A stretch of DNA of 64,000 nt. Origin: Paenibacillus jilunlii (GTDB lineage: Bacteria; Bacillota; Bacilli; Paenibacillales; Paenibacillaceae). This document shows, piece by piece, positions 34,827 through 43,166 of this stretch (positions within the stretch are counted from its first letter, which is position 1; every line of letters begins with the position of its first letter). Both the position numbers and the translations under genes were made by a program. The notes below the pieces were generated by a model. That model saw only the letters and a program-made list of their open reading frames with translations. It had not been told where the DNA came from and did no database searches. The stretch lies in contig NZ_FNGM01000001.1 in the NCBI RefSeq assembly GCF_900102965.1, positions 726,294 through 790,293 of the forward strand. The letters run 5' to 3'.

Positions 34827-34863
34827 AATGGACCCATTATCATGAACGAGAGGCGGCAGATCA

Positions 34864-35832
34864 ATGAAACTTGGCGTATTTATGGTGCTTTTCGGCGGTC
34901 GCAAGCTGGAGGACGCGCTGGATTATGTAGCTTCCAAAGGACTAAAGGCAGTGGAGATCGGCACGGGGGGCAACCCCGGCAACAGCCATTGCGATCCTAA
35001 GCTGCTGCTGGAGAATGAGGCAGCACTGAAGGAGTTCAAGCACGCTGTAGAGTCACGCGGGTTGATGATCAGTGCCCTGAGCTGCCACGGCAATGCGCTG
35101 CACCCGCAGAAAGAGCTTGCCCGCAAGGATCACGAGGATTTTGTAAACTCGGTAAAATTGGCGCAGAAGCTTGGTGTTCCGGTAGTTAACACATTCTCCG
35201 GCTGCCCTGGCGACCATGAAGATGCCAAATACCCGAACTGGCCGGTAGCTCCCTGGCCTAACGACTACCAGGAAATTCTGGCATGGCAATGGGAGAACAA
35301 AGTGATTCCATACTGGACGGAGTGGGGCGCATTCGCAGCACAGCATGACGTGAAGATTGGCCTTGAGCTGCATGGAGGCTTCTCGGTGCATACACCGGCT
35401 ACTCTGCTCCGCCTGAGAGAGGCTGCAGGTGAGGTGATCGGTGCAAATCTGGACCCGAGCCATATGTGGTGGCAGGGGATTGATCCGGTGCAGGCGATTC
35501 ATATCCTTGGACGCCAAGGCGCAATTCATCACTTCCACGCCAAGGATACGGTGATTGATCCGGTAAATGTGAATATGTACGGATTGACCGACATGCAGTC
35601 CTACACCAATATGCTGGACCGTGCCTGGCAGTTCCGTTCGGTAGGCTACGGCCATGAGGTGAAGGTGTGGGCAGATATTATCAGCGCCCTGCGGCTTGTC
35701 GGTTATGACTATGTGGTCAGCATTGAGCATGAGGACGGGCTGATGTCAATCGAAGAAGGATTCTCCAAAGCAGTGAATAATCTTCGCCAGGTGCTGATTG
35801 AAGAACCGCTCGCCGATATGTGGTGGGTTTAG
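34864..35832 (+). CDS. Sugar phosphate isomerase/epimerase (xylose isomerase-like TIM barrel)
   Basis: A 322-residue TIM-barrel protein of the same superfamily as the gene at 31817 but larger. Visible motifs are KLGVFMVLFGGRKLEDALDYV, LSCHGNALHP, GLELHGGFSVHTP, GANLDPSHMWWQG (with metal-binding Glu, Asp and His) and VSIEHEDG. It resembles IolE/IolI-like or dehydro-sugar isomerases. The ATG follows GAGAGGCGG. The next gene starts within eight bases of its stop, so they are co-transcribed. Confidence 0.86.
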   Translation: MKLGVFMVLFGGRKLEDALDYVASKGLKAVEIGTGGNPGNSHCDPKLLLENEAALKEFKHAVESRGLMISALSCHGNALHPQKELARKDHEDFVNSVKLAQKLGVPVVNTFSGCPGDHEDAKYPNWPVAPWPNDYQEILAWQWENKVIPYWTEWGAFAAQHDVKIGLELHGGFSVHTPATLLRLREAAGEVIGANLDPSHMWWQGIDPVQAIHILGRQGAIHHFHAKDTVIDPVNVNMYGLTDMQSYTNMLDRAWQFRSVGYGHEVKVWADIISALRLVGYDYVVSIEHEDGLMSIEEGFSKAVNNLRQVLIEEPLADMWWV

Positions 35833-35837
35833 AGCCA

Positions 35838-36824
35838 ATGGAGAGCTTCACTAAGGTCAAATTGGATGATCAGCAGCTTAGAGCCTTAGCAGCAAGTACA
35901 TTTGGAACAGACACAGCCATTATCAGCAGCAAGGAGCTGACGGGCGGTTTTTTTAATTCAGCTTATGATCTTGAACTATCAGACGGCAGATCTGTAATAT
36001 TGAAGATTGCGCCCGCAGCAGAGACGGAGACGCTGAGCTACGAAAAAGACATTATGCGCGCCGAGGTAGAGGCACTGCGCCTGGTTCTCGCTGCGGGCAC
36101 TGTGCCCGTTCCGGCGGTTTACGGCTTTGATGAGAGTCTGGAATTGATTCCAAGCCCGTATTTTTTCATGGAAAAGGTTGAAGGATATCCTTACATTGAA
36201 GTTAAAGATAATCTCCCGGACGAAGTGAAAATCTCCATTGAACGGGAACTGGGACGTTACCAGCGCCTGATCAACGGGATTAAGGGAGAGCGCTTTGGTC
36301 TTTTTGGACAGCCGCCGGATACCGCTGGTAGAACATGGCGCGAGACCTTCACCGCGATGATTCATAATGTGCTGGATGATGGACAAAGACTGGGGGCAGT
36401 ACTGCCGGCTTCTTATGACGAGATCAAGCAGGGCCTTGAGAAATATTTTCCGGCTCTCGACGAAGTGACCGAACCGCGTCTGATTCATTGGGATCTGTGG
36501 AACGGAAATATTTTTGTCAAGGATGGTGTGATCGTTTCAATCATTGACTGGGAACGTGCGCTGTGGGGGGATGTGCTGATGGAGTACTACTTCCGGCACT
36601 TTGAGAATTCTCCGGCGTTCTTTGAGGGATACGGGGCCACGTTTGACAGTCCGAATGAGCGGCTTCGCATCAAACTGTATGACTTGTATCTTGACCTGAT
36701 TCTGGTTATTGAGTGCTACTCCCGGCAATACAAAGATGAGAATCATGTACGCTGGGCCTTTGAGAACCTGCAGGAGACATTGAAGGAGTTTGTGGGCAAC
36801 GATAACATAAATTATAATGATTAG
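35838..36824 (+). CDS. APH-family (aminoglycoside phosphotransferase-like) kinase
   Basis: A 328-residue small-molecule kinase. It has a Gly-rich start ELTGGFFNSAYDLEL, a Lys in VILKIAP for ATP, the catalytic loop LIHWDLWNGNIFV (Asp and Asn of HxDxxxxN) and the metal Asp in IIDWERALWGD. Despite the family name, most such proteins phosphorylate sugars, amino sugars or choline-like compounds. Placement at the end of the sugar cluster makes a sugar substrate more likely than drug resistance. The ATG at 35838 is preferred; GTG at 35820 lies within the previous gene. Confidence 0.8.
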   Translation: MESFTKVKLDDQQLRALAASTFGTDTAIISSKELTGGFFNSAYDLELSDGRSVILKIAPAAETETLSYEKDIMRAEVEALRLVLAAGTVPVPAVYGFDESLELIPSPYFFMEKVEGYPYIEVKDNLPDEVKISIERELGRYQRLINGIKGERFGLFGQPPDTAGRTWRETFTAMIHNVLDDGQRLGAVLPASYDEIKQGLEKYFPALDEVTEPRLIHWDLWNGNIFVKDGVIVSIIDWERALWGDVLMEYYFRHFENSPAFFEGYGATFDSPNERLRIKLYDLYLDLILVIECYSRQYKDENHVRWAFENLQETLKEFVGNDNINYND

Positions 36825-36827
36825 AGT

Positions 36828-36863
36828 CGAAGGCCGGTTCTCCGTGGAGACGCCGGTCTTCTT
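36828..36863 (+). terminator. Hairpin after the sugar cluster
   Basis: GAAGGCCGG (36828-36836 region) and GCCGGTCTTC pair over about eight bases, then CTTGCC follows without a real T-tract. It may be a weak terminator or a transcript end. Confidence 0.45.
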
Positions 36864-36932
36864 GCCTGTACTTTGCAGCAGTGAATCTGCCGTTTAGCAG
36901 GCTGCAATGGTGAAAGGAGACGTGGTGCAACG

Positions 36933-37472
36933 GTGATCCACTGGTTGAATCTGCATATCGATCAAGTTAGCTTATTATGGCTGCTGCCCATTTTGTTCAT
37001 GTTTCATGACTTCGAAGAAATCCTTACGGTAGAGTCCTGGGGGATCAAGTATGGCCCGAAAGTGAAGGCTGCTCTTCCTCCTGGAAAGTGGAACCCATAT
37101 CGTTCTATGCTGCGTATGACAACCAGAAATTTTGCGGCAGACGTGCTGTTTGTGTATATTGTGGTGGTTGCGGCCACCTGTACCGCAGTCTTTTTTTCTT
37201 TTTACTGGCTGTATCTGGCTGTGCTAGCCGTTTTTTTGCTGCATGTGTTTACGCATTTGGGACAAAGTATAATTTTGAAAATATACACACCAGGTGTGGT
37301 TACGGCGGTGCTGATCGCACTCCCTTACTCATCGTATGCTTTCTACCGTCTGCTAAAAGAAAATACTGTGAGCTGGGTGGATGTCTACTGGTCTCTGCTG
37401 ATGATGGCCCTGCTGGCCCCACCGATCGTCTGGGGGTTGGTGAAGAGCAGGCAACGCCGTAAGCCGGAATGA
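36933..37472 (+). CDS. HXXEE-domain membrane protein
   Basis: A 179-residue membrane protein with four or five hydrophobic segments. The defining HxxEE motif is HDFEE (residues 25-29), and a second conserved His pair lies in HVFTHLGQS. These residues suggest a metal site within the membrane; the function of the family is unknown. A GTG start is preceded by AAAGGAG. The gene stands alone. Confidence 0.82.
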   Translation: MIHWLNLHIDQVSLLWLLPILFMFHDFEEILTVESWGIKYGPKVKAALPPGKWNPYRSMLRMTTRNFAADVLFVYIVVVAATCTAVFFSFYWLYLAVLAVFLLHVFTHLGQSIILKIYTPGVVTAVLIALPYSSYAFYRLLKENTVSWVDVYWSLLMMALLAPPIVWGLVKSRQRRKPE

Positions 37473-37510
37473 TAACGTTTGCTGCGGAAGCGCCAGCTTT
37501 CAGAAAATTC

Positions 37511-37540
37511 TTGACGTATGGATACAAAGATAGATAAAAT
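37511..37540 (+). promoter_or_regulatory. Promoter of the oppD-like gene
   Basis: TTGACG (37511-37516) and TAAAAT (37535-37540) with an 18-bp spacer, about 75 bp before the start codon. Confidence 0.6.
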
Positions 37541-37614
37541 AATACTTATTGCGTGTTTTTTTAAGTATTGAGAATTGTTATCGGAATTTGAAAAGAAATT
37601 GAGAGGGTGACAGG

Positions 37615-38685
37615 ATGGAGCGCCTTTTAGAGGTAAAAGATCTGGCTATATCATTCAGAACACGCGGAGGCGAGGTTCAAGCGATCCGTGGTGTAAGCTT
37701 TCATGTCAATAAAGGAGAAACACTGGCCATCGTGGGCGAATCCGGTTCCGGTAAGAGCGTAACTTCGCAGGCCGTGATGAAGCTGGTTCCCCAGCCCATG
37801 GGTGAATATAAGCGCGGACAGATTCTGTTCGAAGGGCAGGATCTGATCGGTAAAAATGAGAAGCAAATGCAGAAGATCCGCGGGAAAGAGATCGGGATGA
37901 TTTTCCAGGACCCGATGACCTCGCTGAATCCGATGATGAAGGTCGGCAAGCAAATTACTGAAGTGCTGTTCAAGCATGAAAAAATCTCCAAAGATGCGGC
38001 GTACAAACGTGCCATCGAGCTGCTCAATCTGGTGGGTATTCCTTCACCGGAGCGGCGCTTCCAGCAGTATCCGCATGAGTTCAGCGGCGGGATGCGCCAA
38101 CGTGTGGTTATTGCCATGGCGCTGGCAGCCAACCCCAAGCTGCTGATTGCCGATGAGCCGACTACCGCGCTCGACGTGACCATTCAGGCGCAAATCCTGG
38201 ATCTGATGAAGGATATTCAGAAGAAAATCGACACCGCGATTATCTTCATTACCCATGACCTTGGGGTTGTGGCCCGAATGGCAGACCGTGTAGCTGTTAT
38301 GTACGCCGGCCAAATTGTTGAAATGGGAACAGCTGAAGAAATTTTCTATGATCCGAGACATCCGTATACCTGGGGTTTGCTGGCTTCAATGCCAAGTCTG
38401 GAGAGCAAAGGCTCTCTGCTGACTGCCATTCCGGGAACGCCGCCAGATCTGATCAAGCCGCCGAAGGGCGATGCTTTTGCACTCCGCAGTACTTATGCAA
38501 TGCAAATCGATATGGAGAAAGAGCCTCCAATGTACAAGGTATCGGATACGCATATGGTGAAATCCTGGCTGATGCACCCGATGGCACCTGCAGTGGAGCC
38601 GCCGGAAGTGGTCAAAAAGAGACATCGTGTGCTGAGCAATGTATATTCTGAGCCAGTACTGGTGAACAACCCCAGCGAGTATTAA
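37615..38685 (+). CDS. oppD: Oligopeptide ABC transporter ATPase OppD-like, orphan
   Basis: A 356-residue ATPase of the OppD/DppD class with Walker A GESGSGKS, Q-loop IFQDPMTSLNPMMKVG, signature FSGGMRQR, Walker B LLIADEPTTALDVTIQAQ and H-loop ITHDLG, plus the C-terminal oligopeptide-HPY region, residues about 235-340, ending with the sequence SDTHMVKSWLMHPMAP typical of OppD. No permease, binding protein or OppF is adjacent. It could energise a transporter encoded elsewhere. The GAGAGGGTG site precedes the ATG. Confidence 0.85.
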   Translation: MERLLEVKDLAISFRTRGGEVQAIRGVSFHVNKGETLAIVGESGSGKSVTSQAVMKLVPQPMGEYKRGQILFEGQDLIGKNEKQMQKIRGKEIGMIFQDPMTSLNPMMKVGKQITEVLFKHEKISKDAAYKRAIELLNLVGIPSPERRFQQYPHEFSGGMRQRVVIAMALAANPKLLIADEPTTALDVTIQAQILDLMKDIQKKIDTAIIFITHDLGVVARMADRVAVMYAGQIVEMGTAEEIFYDPRHPYTWGLLASMPSLESKGSLLTAIPGTPPDLIKPPKGDAFALRSTYAMQIDMEKEPPMYKVSDTHMVKSWLMHPMAPAVEPPEVVKKRHRVLSNVYSEPVLVNNPSEY

Positions 38686-38713
38686 TACGCTGCTGGTGCA
38701 TAATAGAGGAATC

Positions 38714-38747
38714 AGCGTCAAGCCGTTTACTGGCTTGGCGCTTTTTT
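38714..38747 (+). terminator. Terminator after oppD
   Basis: AGCGTCAAGCC and GGCTTGGCGCT form a stem with one T-G pair, followed by six T residues. Confidence 0.85.
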
Positions 38748-38758
38748 AATATTTTTTT

Positions 38759-38967
38759 CGGAAGAGGGTCCGAGGCTGATGGGCAGCTTCCAATTCATGA
38801 ATACACTGGATGACCTGGAGGCCAGCGGTACAGTGTATGTCTCCCCAGGCCACAATTCAGCCTATTACGATGACAAGAGCGGACAATATTATCTAATTTT
38901 CCATACCCGTTTTCGGCAATTTCGGCGGCAGGGGTCTCCCTGTGGGGAAGTCATGCGGCTGTGGTGA
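38759..38967 (+). pseudogene. Fragment of a GH43 arabinanase-like gene
   Basis: The frame reads GPRLMGSFQFMNTLDD and then GTVYVSPGHNSAYYDD, SGQYYLIFHTRF, which matches the fifth-blade region of GH43 endo-1,5-alpha-L-arabinanases (the family's SPGHNSAYYD and LIFHTRF motifs). After HTRF the sequence departs from the family (frameshift or rearrangement), and neither the N-terminal catalytic blades nor the C-terminal domain is present. It has no ribosome site. It is a clear remnant, suggesting the loss of an arabinan locus here. Confidence 0.75.
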
Positions 38968-39041
38968 AGAAATAAGCAAGAACAGGGAATAGCAGGGGAA
39001 AGTTTATTTAATTCAGGCAAAATCAGCTTTAAAGGGCAATC

Positions 39042-39084
39042 AAAAACGGGTACGCTGTCCAGTGGAGGACGGTGTACCTGTTTT
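39042..39084 (-). terminator. Terminator of fabF
   Basis: On the minus strand AAAACAGGTACACC and the opposing GCGTACCCGTTTTT form a stem with a T-run, 42 bases beyond the fabF stop. Confidence 0.75.
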
Positions 39085-39125
39085 GTTCAATATAAAACTG
39101 TATATGCTTGTGCTATAAAATTCTG

Positions 39126-40367
39126 TTATTCCTCTGTATACTTCCGCAGCACAATTACGGCATTATGGCCGCCAAAGCCAAAGGAATTGCTGATCCCGAT
39201 GTTAACGTCAGCCTGGCGGGCGGTGTTCGGCACATAATCCAGGTCACAGACTTCATCCGGATTTTCCAGATTAATAGTAGGAGGGATGATGCCTTCCTGA
39301 ATACTCTTAACCAAGGCAATGGCTTCCAAGCCCCCTGCTCCACCCAGGGCATGCCCGGTCATAGATTTATTGGCTGTTACGGGAATCCGGTAGGCCAGAT
39401 CTCCGAACAGTTTTTTGATCGCCAGTGTCTCGGACCGGTCACCGACAAGCGTGCTCGTGGCATGGGCGCTGATCACATCCACTTCTCCCGGCGTGACTCC
39501 AGCCTCATTCAACGCCAGTTTCATCGCCTGATAGGCTCCGATTCCTTCCGGATGGGTAGCTACCATGTGATAGGCATCCGAGCTTGCGCCATAGCCGATT
39601 ACCTCTCCATAAATTACGGCATTCCGCCGCAATGCATGGGACAAGGCCTCCAGAATAACTATGCCGCTGCCTTCCCCCATAACAAACCCGTCACGGTTCA
39701 TATCAAAAGGGCGGCTTGCTTTGTGCGGCTCATCATTAAGCGTGGACAGTGCTGTTGCATTTCCGAAGCTGGCCAGCGATATTTCGTTAATGGCCGCTTC
39801 AGCCCCTCCGGCTATCACCACATCGGCACCGCCGTAGCGGATCAGCCGGAATGCTTCACCTATGGCTGTATTGCCAATGGAACAGGCAGTCACTGGTGAG
39901 AGCGTAGGGCCGAGCGCTCCCAGCTTGATGCTGATCATCGCTGCTGCCATATTGGAGATGAGCATCGGGATCAGCGTGGGACTGACCCTTTCCGGCCCGC
40001 GGGAACGCAGCACATCGCCTTGCTCCATCAAGGTCTGAATCCCTCCGACCCCGGAGCCTACATACACGCCCAGACGCTCGCGGTCGACCTTATCCAACTG
40101 GAGCCCCGATTGGGCCCATGCATCTTCTGCAGCGGCTAATGCAAACTGGCTGAACCGGTCCATCCGCCGGGCCTCCTTGCGGCCGAACCGGCCCTCAGGA
40201 TCGAAATCCTGTACAGTTCCGGCGATTTTGGTCTTGAAATGTGCCGTATCAAATGAGGTAATGGGAGAAATCCCCGATTCACCTGCAGCCAAACGGTTCC
40301 AGAATTGATCTACTGTATTGCCAAGCGGCGAGGTCAAGCCCATACCGGTAATCACAACCCGTTCCAT
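39126..40367 (-). CDS. fabF: Beta-ketoacyl-ACP synthase II
   Basis: A 413-residue condensing enzyme that extends acyl-ACP with malonyl-ACP. The catalytic Cys162 lies in VTACSIGNTAIGEA, the two His in ISAHATSTLVGD and NKSMTGHALGGAGG, and the N-terminus is VVITGMGLTSPLGN. It stands outside any other fatty acid gene, divergent from an XRE/MmyB-type regulator. A dedicated copy of this kind may serve a specialised acyl or polyketide-like product, or be a second housekeeping FabF. The ATG follows AAGGAGG. Confidence 0.92.
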   Translation of the reverse strand: MERVVITGMGLTSPLGNTVDQFWNRLAAGESGISPITSFDTAHFKTKIAGTVQDFDPEGRFGRKEARRMDRFSQFALAAAEDAWAQSGLQLDKVDRERLGVYVGSGVGGIQTLMEQGDVLRSRGPERVSPTLIPMLISNMAAAMISIKLGALGPTLSPVTACSIGNTAIGEAFRLIRYGGADVVIAGGAEAAINEISLASFGNATALSTLNDEPHKASRPFDMNRDGFVMGEGSGIVILEALSHALRRNAVIYGEVIGYGASSDAYHMVATHPEGIGAYQAMKLALNEAGVTPGEVDVISAHATSTLVGDRSETLAIKKLFGDLAYRIPVTANKSMTGHALGGAGGLEAIALVKSIQEGIIPPTINLENPDEVCDLDYVPNTARQADVNIGISNSFGFGGHNAVIVLRKYTEE

Positions 40368-40458
40368 AATAATCCTCCTTAAATATACATGAAGCCAGCC
40401 TACCTGACTCCTATTGCGGTTTGGTTTACATGTTTATTTTTCCACTTTATTTATCCTA

Positions 40459-40487
40459 TTACAAGTTGTCGTTTATCATAGTATAAT
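40459..40487 (+). promoter_or_regulatory. Promoter of the XRE/MmyB regulator
   Basis: TTACAA (40459-40464) and TATAAT (40482-40487) spaced by 17 bp, 44 bp before the start codon, in the divergent region shared with fabF. Confidence 0.65.
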
Positions 40488-40530
40488 TACTACTATTCTA
40501 AACATCGGAGCAGAAAGAGGCGTATAGATC

Positions 40531-41379
40531 ATGTCTACCCAGACCAGGCTTCAGGCGTTATCGGATTTTCTAAAAGCCCGGCGTGCAGCGATATCACCGG
40601 CTGCTGCCGGATTGCCCCAGGGCACGCGCAGACGGACTCCCGGCTTGCGGAGGGAAGAGGTGGCCCAGCTGGCCGGAGTGAGCAATACCTGGTATACCTG
40701 GCTGGAGCAAGGCCGGGATATCAAGGTATCGCCATCTGTACTGGATTGTATTGCTGGCGCTTTGCAGCTGACCAAAGATGAGCGCAGCTATTTATTTGCC
40801 CTTGCGCTGGAGAACGGGTCCGGGGCGGCCCCTTATCCGCCGCAGGAGGAGCTCTCCGTAATCAACCCTTCCCTGCAGAAGATTCTCCACGAGCTGACCA
40901 CCTGCCCGACCATTATCTCGGACCGCCGCTGCAACATTGTCGGTTGGAATGATGCGGCGGCGCATGTGTTTTTGGACTTTGCCAAGCTGCCGCCGGAGGA
41001 GCGGAATATGATCTCTCTATTGTTCGTGCGGAAGGAGTTCAAGCGCCTGGCCGTGAACTGGCAGGAGTTCGTCAGAGGGTTTCTATCCATATTCCGGGCG
41101 TATTACGGCCAATATGTGGAGGACCGCTGGTATGATGACTTCATCGCAGAGATGAAGGAGCGGCATCCGGAGTTCCACCCGCTGTGGGAGGAGAGCCGGG
41201 TCAGCTCGGCCCCGGATGTTGTCCTTGAATTCCGTCACGCCAAAGCAGGGAAAATGCTGTTCCATCTGACCTCGCTTCAGGTTCACGGCAGTACGGATCT
41301 GCGTTGCAGCATCTATACTCCGGCAGGGGATTCCAATACCGAAGCCAAGCTCAGGCAGCTGATGGAACAACAGGTTTAA
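40531..41379 (+). CDS. XRE-family HTH regulator with MmyB-like ligand domain
   Basis: A 282-residue regulator. The N-terminal HTH has the MmyB signature RRRTPGLRREEVAQLAGVSNTWYTWLEQGRDI (residues about 31-62), and residues 105-270 form the PAS-like ligand-binding domain typical of MmyB-type proteins (IISDRRCNIVGWNDAAAHVF, then FRAYYGQYVEDRWYDDF). Such domains have been linked to fatty-acid-like ligands in actinobacterial homologues. Being divergent from fabF, it may control it. No clear operator is seen. Confidence 0.85.
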   Translation: MSTQTRLQALSDFLKARRAAISPAAAGLPQGTRRRTPGLRREEVAQLAGVSNTWYTWLEQGRDIKVSPSVLDCIAGALQLTKDERSYLFALALENGSGAAPYPPQEELSVINPSLQKILHELTTCPTIISDRRCNIVGWNDAAAHVFLDFAKLPPEERNMISLLFVRKEFKRLAVNWQEFVRGFLSIFRAYYGQYVEDRWYDDFIAEMKERHPEFHPLWEESRVSSAPDVVLEFRHAKAGKMLFHLTSLQVHGSTDLRCSIYTPAGDSNTEAKLRQLMEQQV

Positions 41380-41498
41380 CGCCAATAAAAATTATTTATG
41401 AATTCATAAAAAACTATAAATATGCAATATTGGGTTTGACGTTTATACTCCTAATATGATGATAAATTTTTATGGAACCGGAAAAGGAGCATAACATA

Positions 41499-42602
41499 AT
41501 GGCAAAAGTGACCGGATTAGAAGGCGTAGTTGCAGGGGAAACCGATATCGGTTTGGTAGATGGGGAAAGGGGGTATCTGGTATACCGCGGGTATTGGGCC
41601 AAAGAGCTTGCCGTGACACGTTGCTACGAAGAAGTCGCCTTTTTACTGTGGAACGGGTACTTGCCATCAGCGGAGGAGCTGGAGCAGTTGAAGAACGAGA
41701 TGGCCGCCTCCCGTAAGCTGCCTGAGTATGTCCGGCGGATCATTGAACTGCTGCCCGCTACCGTTCCGATGATGCTTGTGCTGCAGAGTACGGTCGCCGC
41801 CCTGGGAGAACAGGGGAATGCTGCTTGGCCGCCGGCACAAGGGGAGGCGGTAAGACTTGCAGCTATCCTGCCGACTATTATTGCTTACAGATACCGTACG
41901 CTGAACGGCTTGACACCTCTGGAACCGTTGCCGGAACTAGGTCATGCCGCCAATTACTTATACATGCTGACCGGACAAAAACCAACGGAGGCCCATGTGA
42001 AGGCACTCAGTGCTTATCAGATATTGTGCATGGAGCATGGCATGAATGCTTCAACCTTCGCTGCCCGCGTGGTGCTGTCTACCGAATCGGATATGTATGC
42101 ATCAGTCGCCGGAGCGATCGGCGCAATGAAAGGCCCGCTGCACGGAGGAGCGCCGTATGAGGTGATTTCCATGCTTGAAGCTATTGGAACCAAGGACCGG
42201 GCGGAGCCGTGGCTGCGCAATGCTCTGGAGAACGGAAATAAGCTCATGGGCTTCGGCCACCGGATCTACAAAACCAAAGACCCGCGTGCAGAAGCGCTTC
42301 AGATCGCAACGCAGGAAATGACCGGTACAGATCCTTCTTTTGATCTGGCACTGCATGTGGAGGCTGCGGCTATCCGTCTCCTTGAAGAATATAAGCCTGG
42401 ACGCCGGCTGTTCACCAATGTGGAATTTTATGCCGCCGCTATTCTGAAGGCACTGGAGCTTTCGCCGGATATTTTCACACCTACATTCACTGCCGGCAGA
42501 ATCGTCGGCTGGACCGCTCATATTATGGAGCAGGCCGCCAACAACCGGATTTTTCGTCCGCAATCGATCTACACGGGACCTATGCCCCAGAATGAATTCT
42601 AG
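41499..42602 (+). CDS. citA: Citrate synthase, CitA type
   Basis: A 367-residue citrate synthase condensing oxaloacetate with acetyl-CoA. The active-site regions are visible: MKGPLHGGAP (His), MGFGHRIYKTKDPRA (His and Arg), and TNVEFYAAAILKAL with the catalytic Asp/Glu region. It aligns along the whole chain with the minor B. subtilis citrate synthase CitA rather than the main CitZ. Whether it can also use propionyl-CoA (2-methylcitrate synthase activity) is not excluded. The ATG at 41499 follows AAAAGGAG; an upstream ATG at 41472 lies in front of it. Confidence 0.88.
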   Translation: MAKVTGLEGVVAGETDIGLVDGERGYLVYRGYWAKELAVTRCYEEVAFLLWNGYLPSAEELEQLKNEMAASRKLPEYVRRIIELLPATVPMMLVLQSTVAALGEQGNAAWPPAQGEAVRLAAILPTIIAYRYRTLNGLTPLEPLPELGHAANYLYMLTGQKPTEAHVKALSAYQILCMEHGMNASTFAARVVLSTESDMYASVAGAIGAMKGPLHGGAPYEVISMLEAIGTKDRAEPWLRNALENGNKLMGFGHRIYKTKDPRAEALQIATQEMTGTDPSFDLALHVEAAAIRLLEEYKPGRRLFTNVEFYAAAILKALELSPDIFTPTFTAGRIVGWTAHIMEQAANNRIFRPQSIYTGPMPQNEF

Positions 42603-42627
42603 GAATCTTTATATTTATTCATAAAAA

Positions 42628-42656
42628 CATCCCCGTCCGGCATGCGGACGGGGATG
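42628..42656 (-). terminator. Perfect 12-bp hairpin between citA and the small leftward gene
   Basis: CATCCCCGTCCG (42628-42639) and CGGACGGGGATG (42645-42656) pair perfectly. On the minus strand it is followed by five T residues, so it terminates the gene at 42711; on the plus strand it lacks a T-tract and may only slow citA readthrough. Confidence 0.85.
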
Positions 42657-42710
42657 CTTGAGCGGAGGAATGATAATGAGAGAGTATGAGGGGGATACTC
42701 TGGCGTTATC

Positions 42711-42998
42711 TTAGAAATCGGATGTTGCAATTTCAATAGTGCCGAAGACTGCACCGGCAGCTGTGCTCAGAAGAGCGGCAACCTGCAAAGCGTTAACGGT
42801 AATTGTGAGACTGTTCAATCCAGGAATAACATAAGTTACGGTTGGAGCATTGACCCGGTAAATAACAAGATTCACAGGGAATGCCGATGCATTGTTAACA
42901 GTTACAGACCCGTTAAGGATGCCATCCAGATTCTCGTAGTAGGATTTCCCTACAGAGGGTGCCAGGTTGAAGAATTGTTGCGGTAACAAGATAGACAT
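42711..42998 (-). CDS. Small beta-rich protein, possible spore-surface structural subunit
   Basis: A 95-residue protein without cysteines or signal peptide, made of alternating hydrophobic and Ser/Thr/Asn residues typical of a jelly-roll or beta-sandwich: GSVTVNNASAFPVNLVIYR, then VTYVIPGLNSLTITV and GTIEIATSDF. It recalls the DUF3992/Ena endospore-appendage subunits and other small exosporium proteins, though Ena proteins usually carry N-terminal Cys residues, which are absent. A very strong AAAAGGAGGT precedes the ATG and a sigma-K-like -10 box (43041-43049) precedes that, fitting late mother-cell expression. The identity is tentative. Confidence 0.6.
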   Translation of the reverse strand: MSILLPQQFFNLAPSVGKSYYENLDGILNGSVTVNNASAFPVNLVIYRVNAPTVTYVIPGLNSLTITVNALQVAALLSTAAGAVFGTIEIATSDF

Positions 42999-43040
42999 GG
43001 TAACGACCTCCTTTTCATTTGATAGAATATTCTATTCGGC

Positions 43041-43049
43041 TACTCTATG
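43041..43049 (-). promoter_or_regulatory. Sigma-K-like -10 element of the small spore-type gene
   Basis: CATAGAGTA on the minus strand matches the CATAnnnTA consensus of the mother-cell factor sigma-K exactly, 43 bases before the ATG; an AC dinucleotide about 15-16 bp upstream fits the loose -35 element. A 14-bp palindrome, ATAGAAT and ATTCTAT, lies just downstream (43022-43035). Confidence 0.45.
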
Positions 43050-43166
43050 ATTGCTTTGACGAATGTCATAGGAGATTAGCACAATTTAATAGCATACAGG
43101 CAGGCATCCAGATGCTTGTAATATGTTACACTGGTAGTAATTCTGTGAATAGTAAGGAGAATCAAG

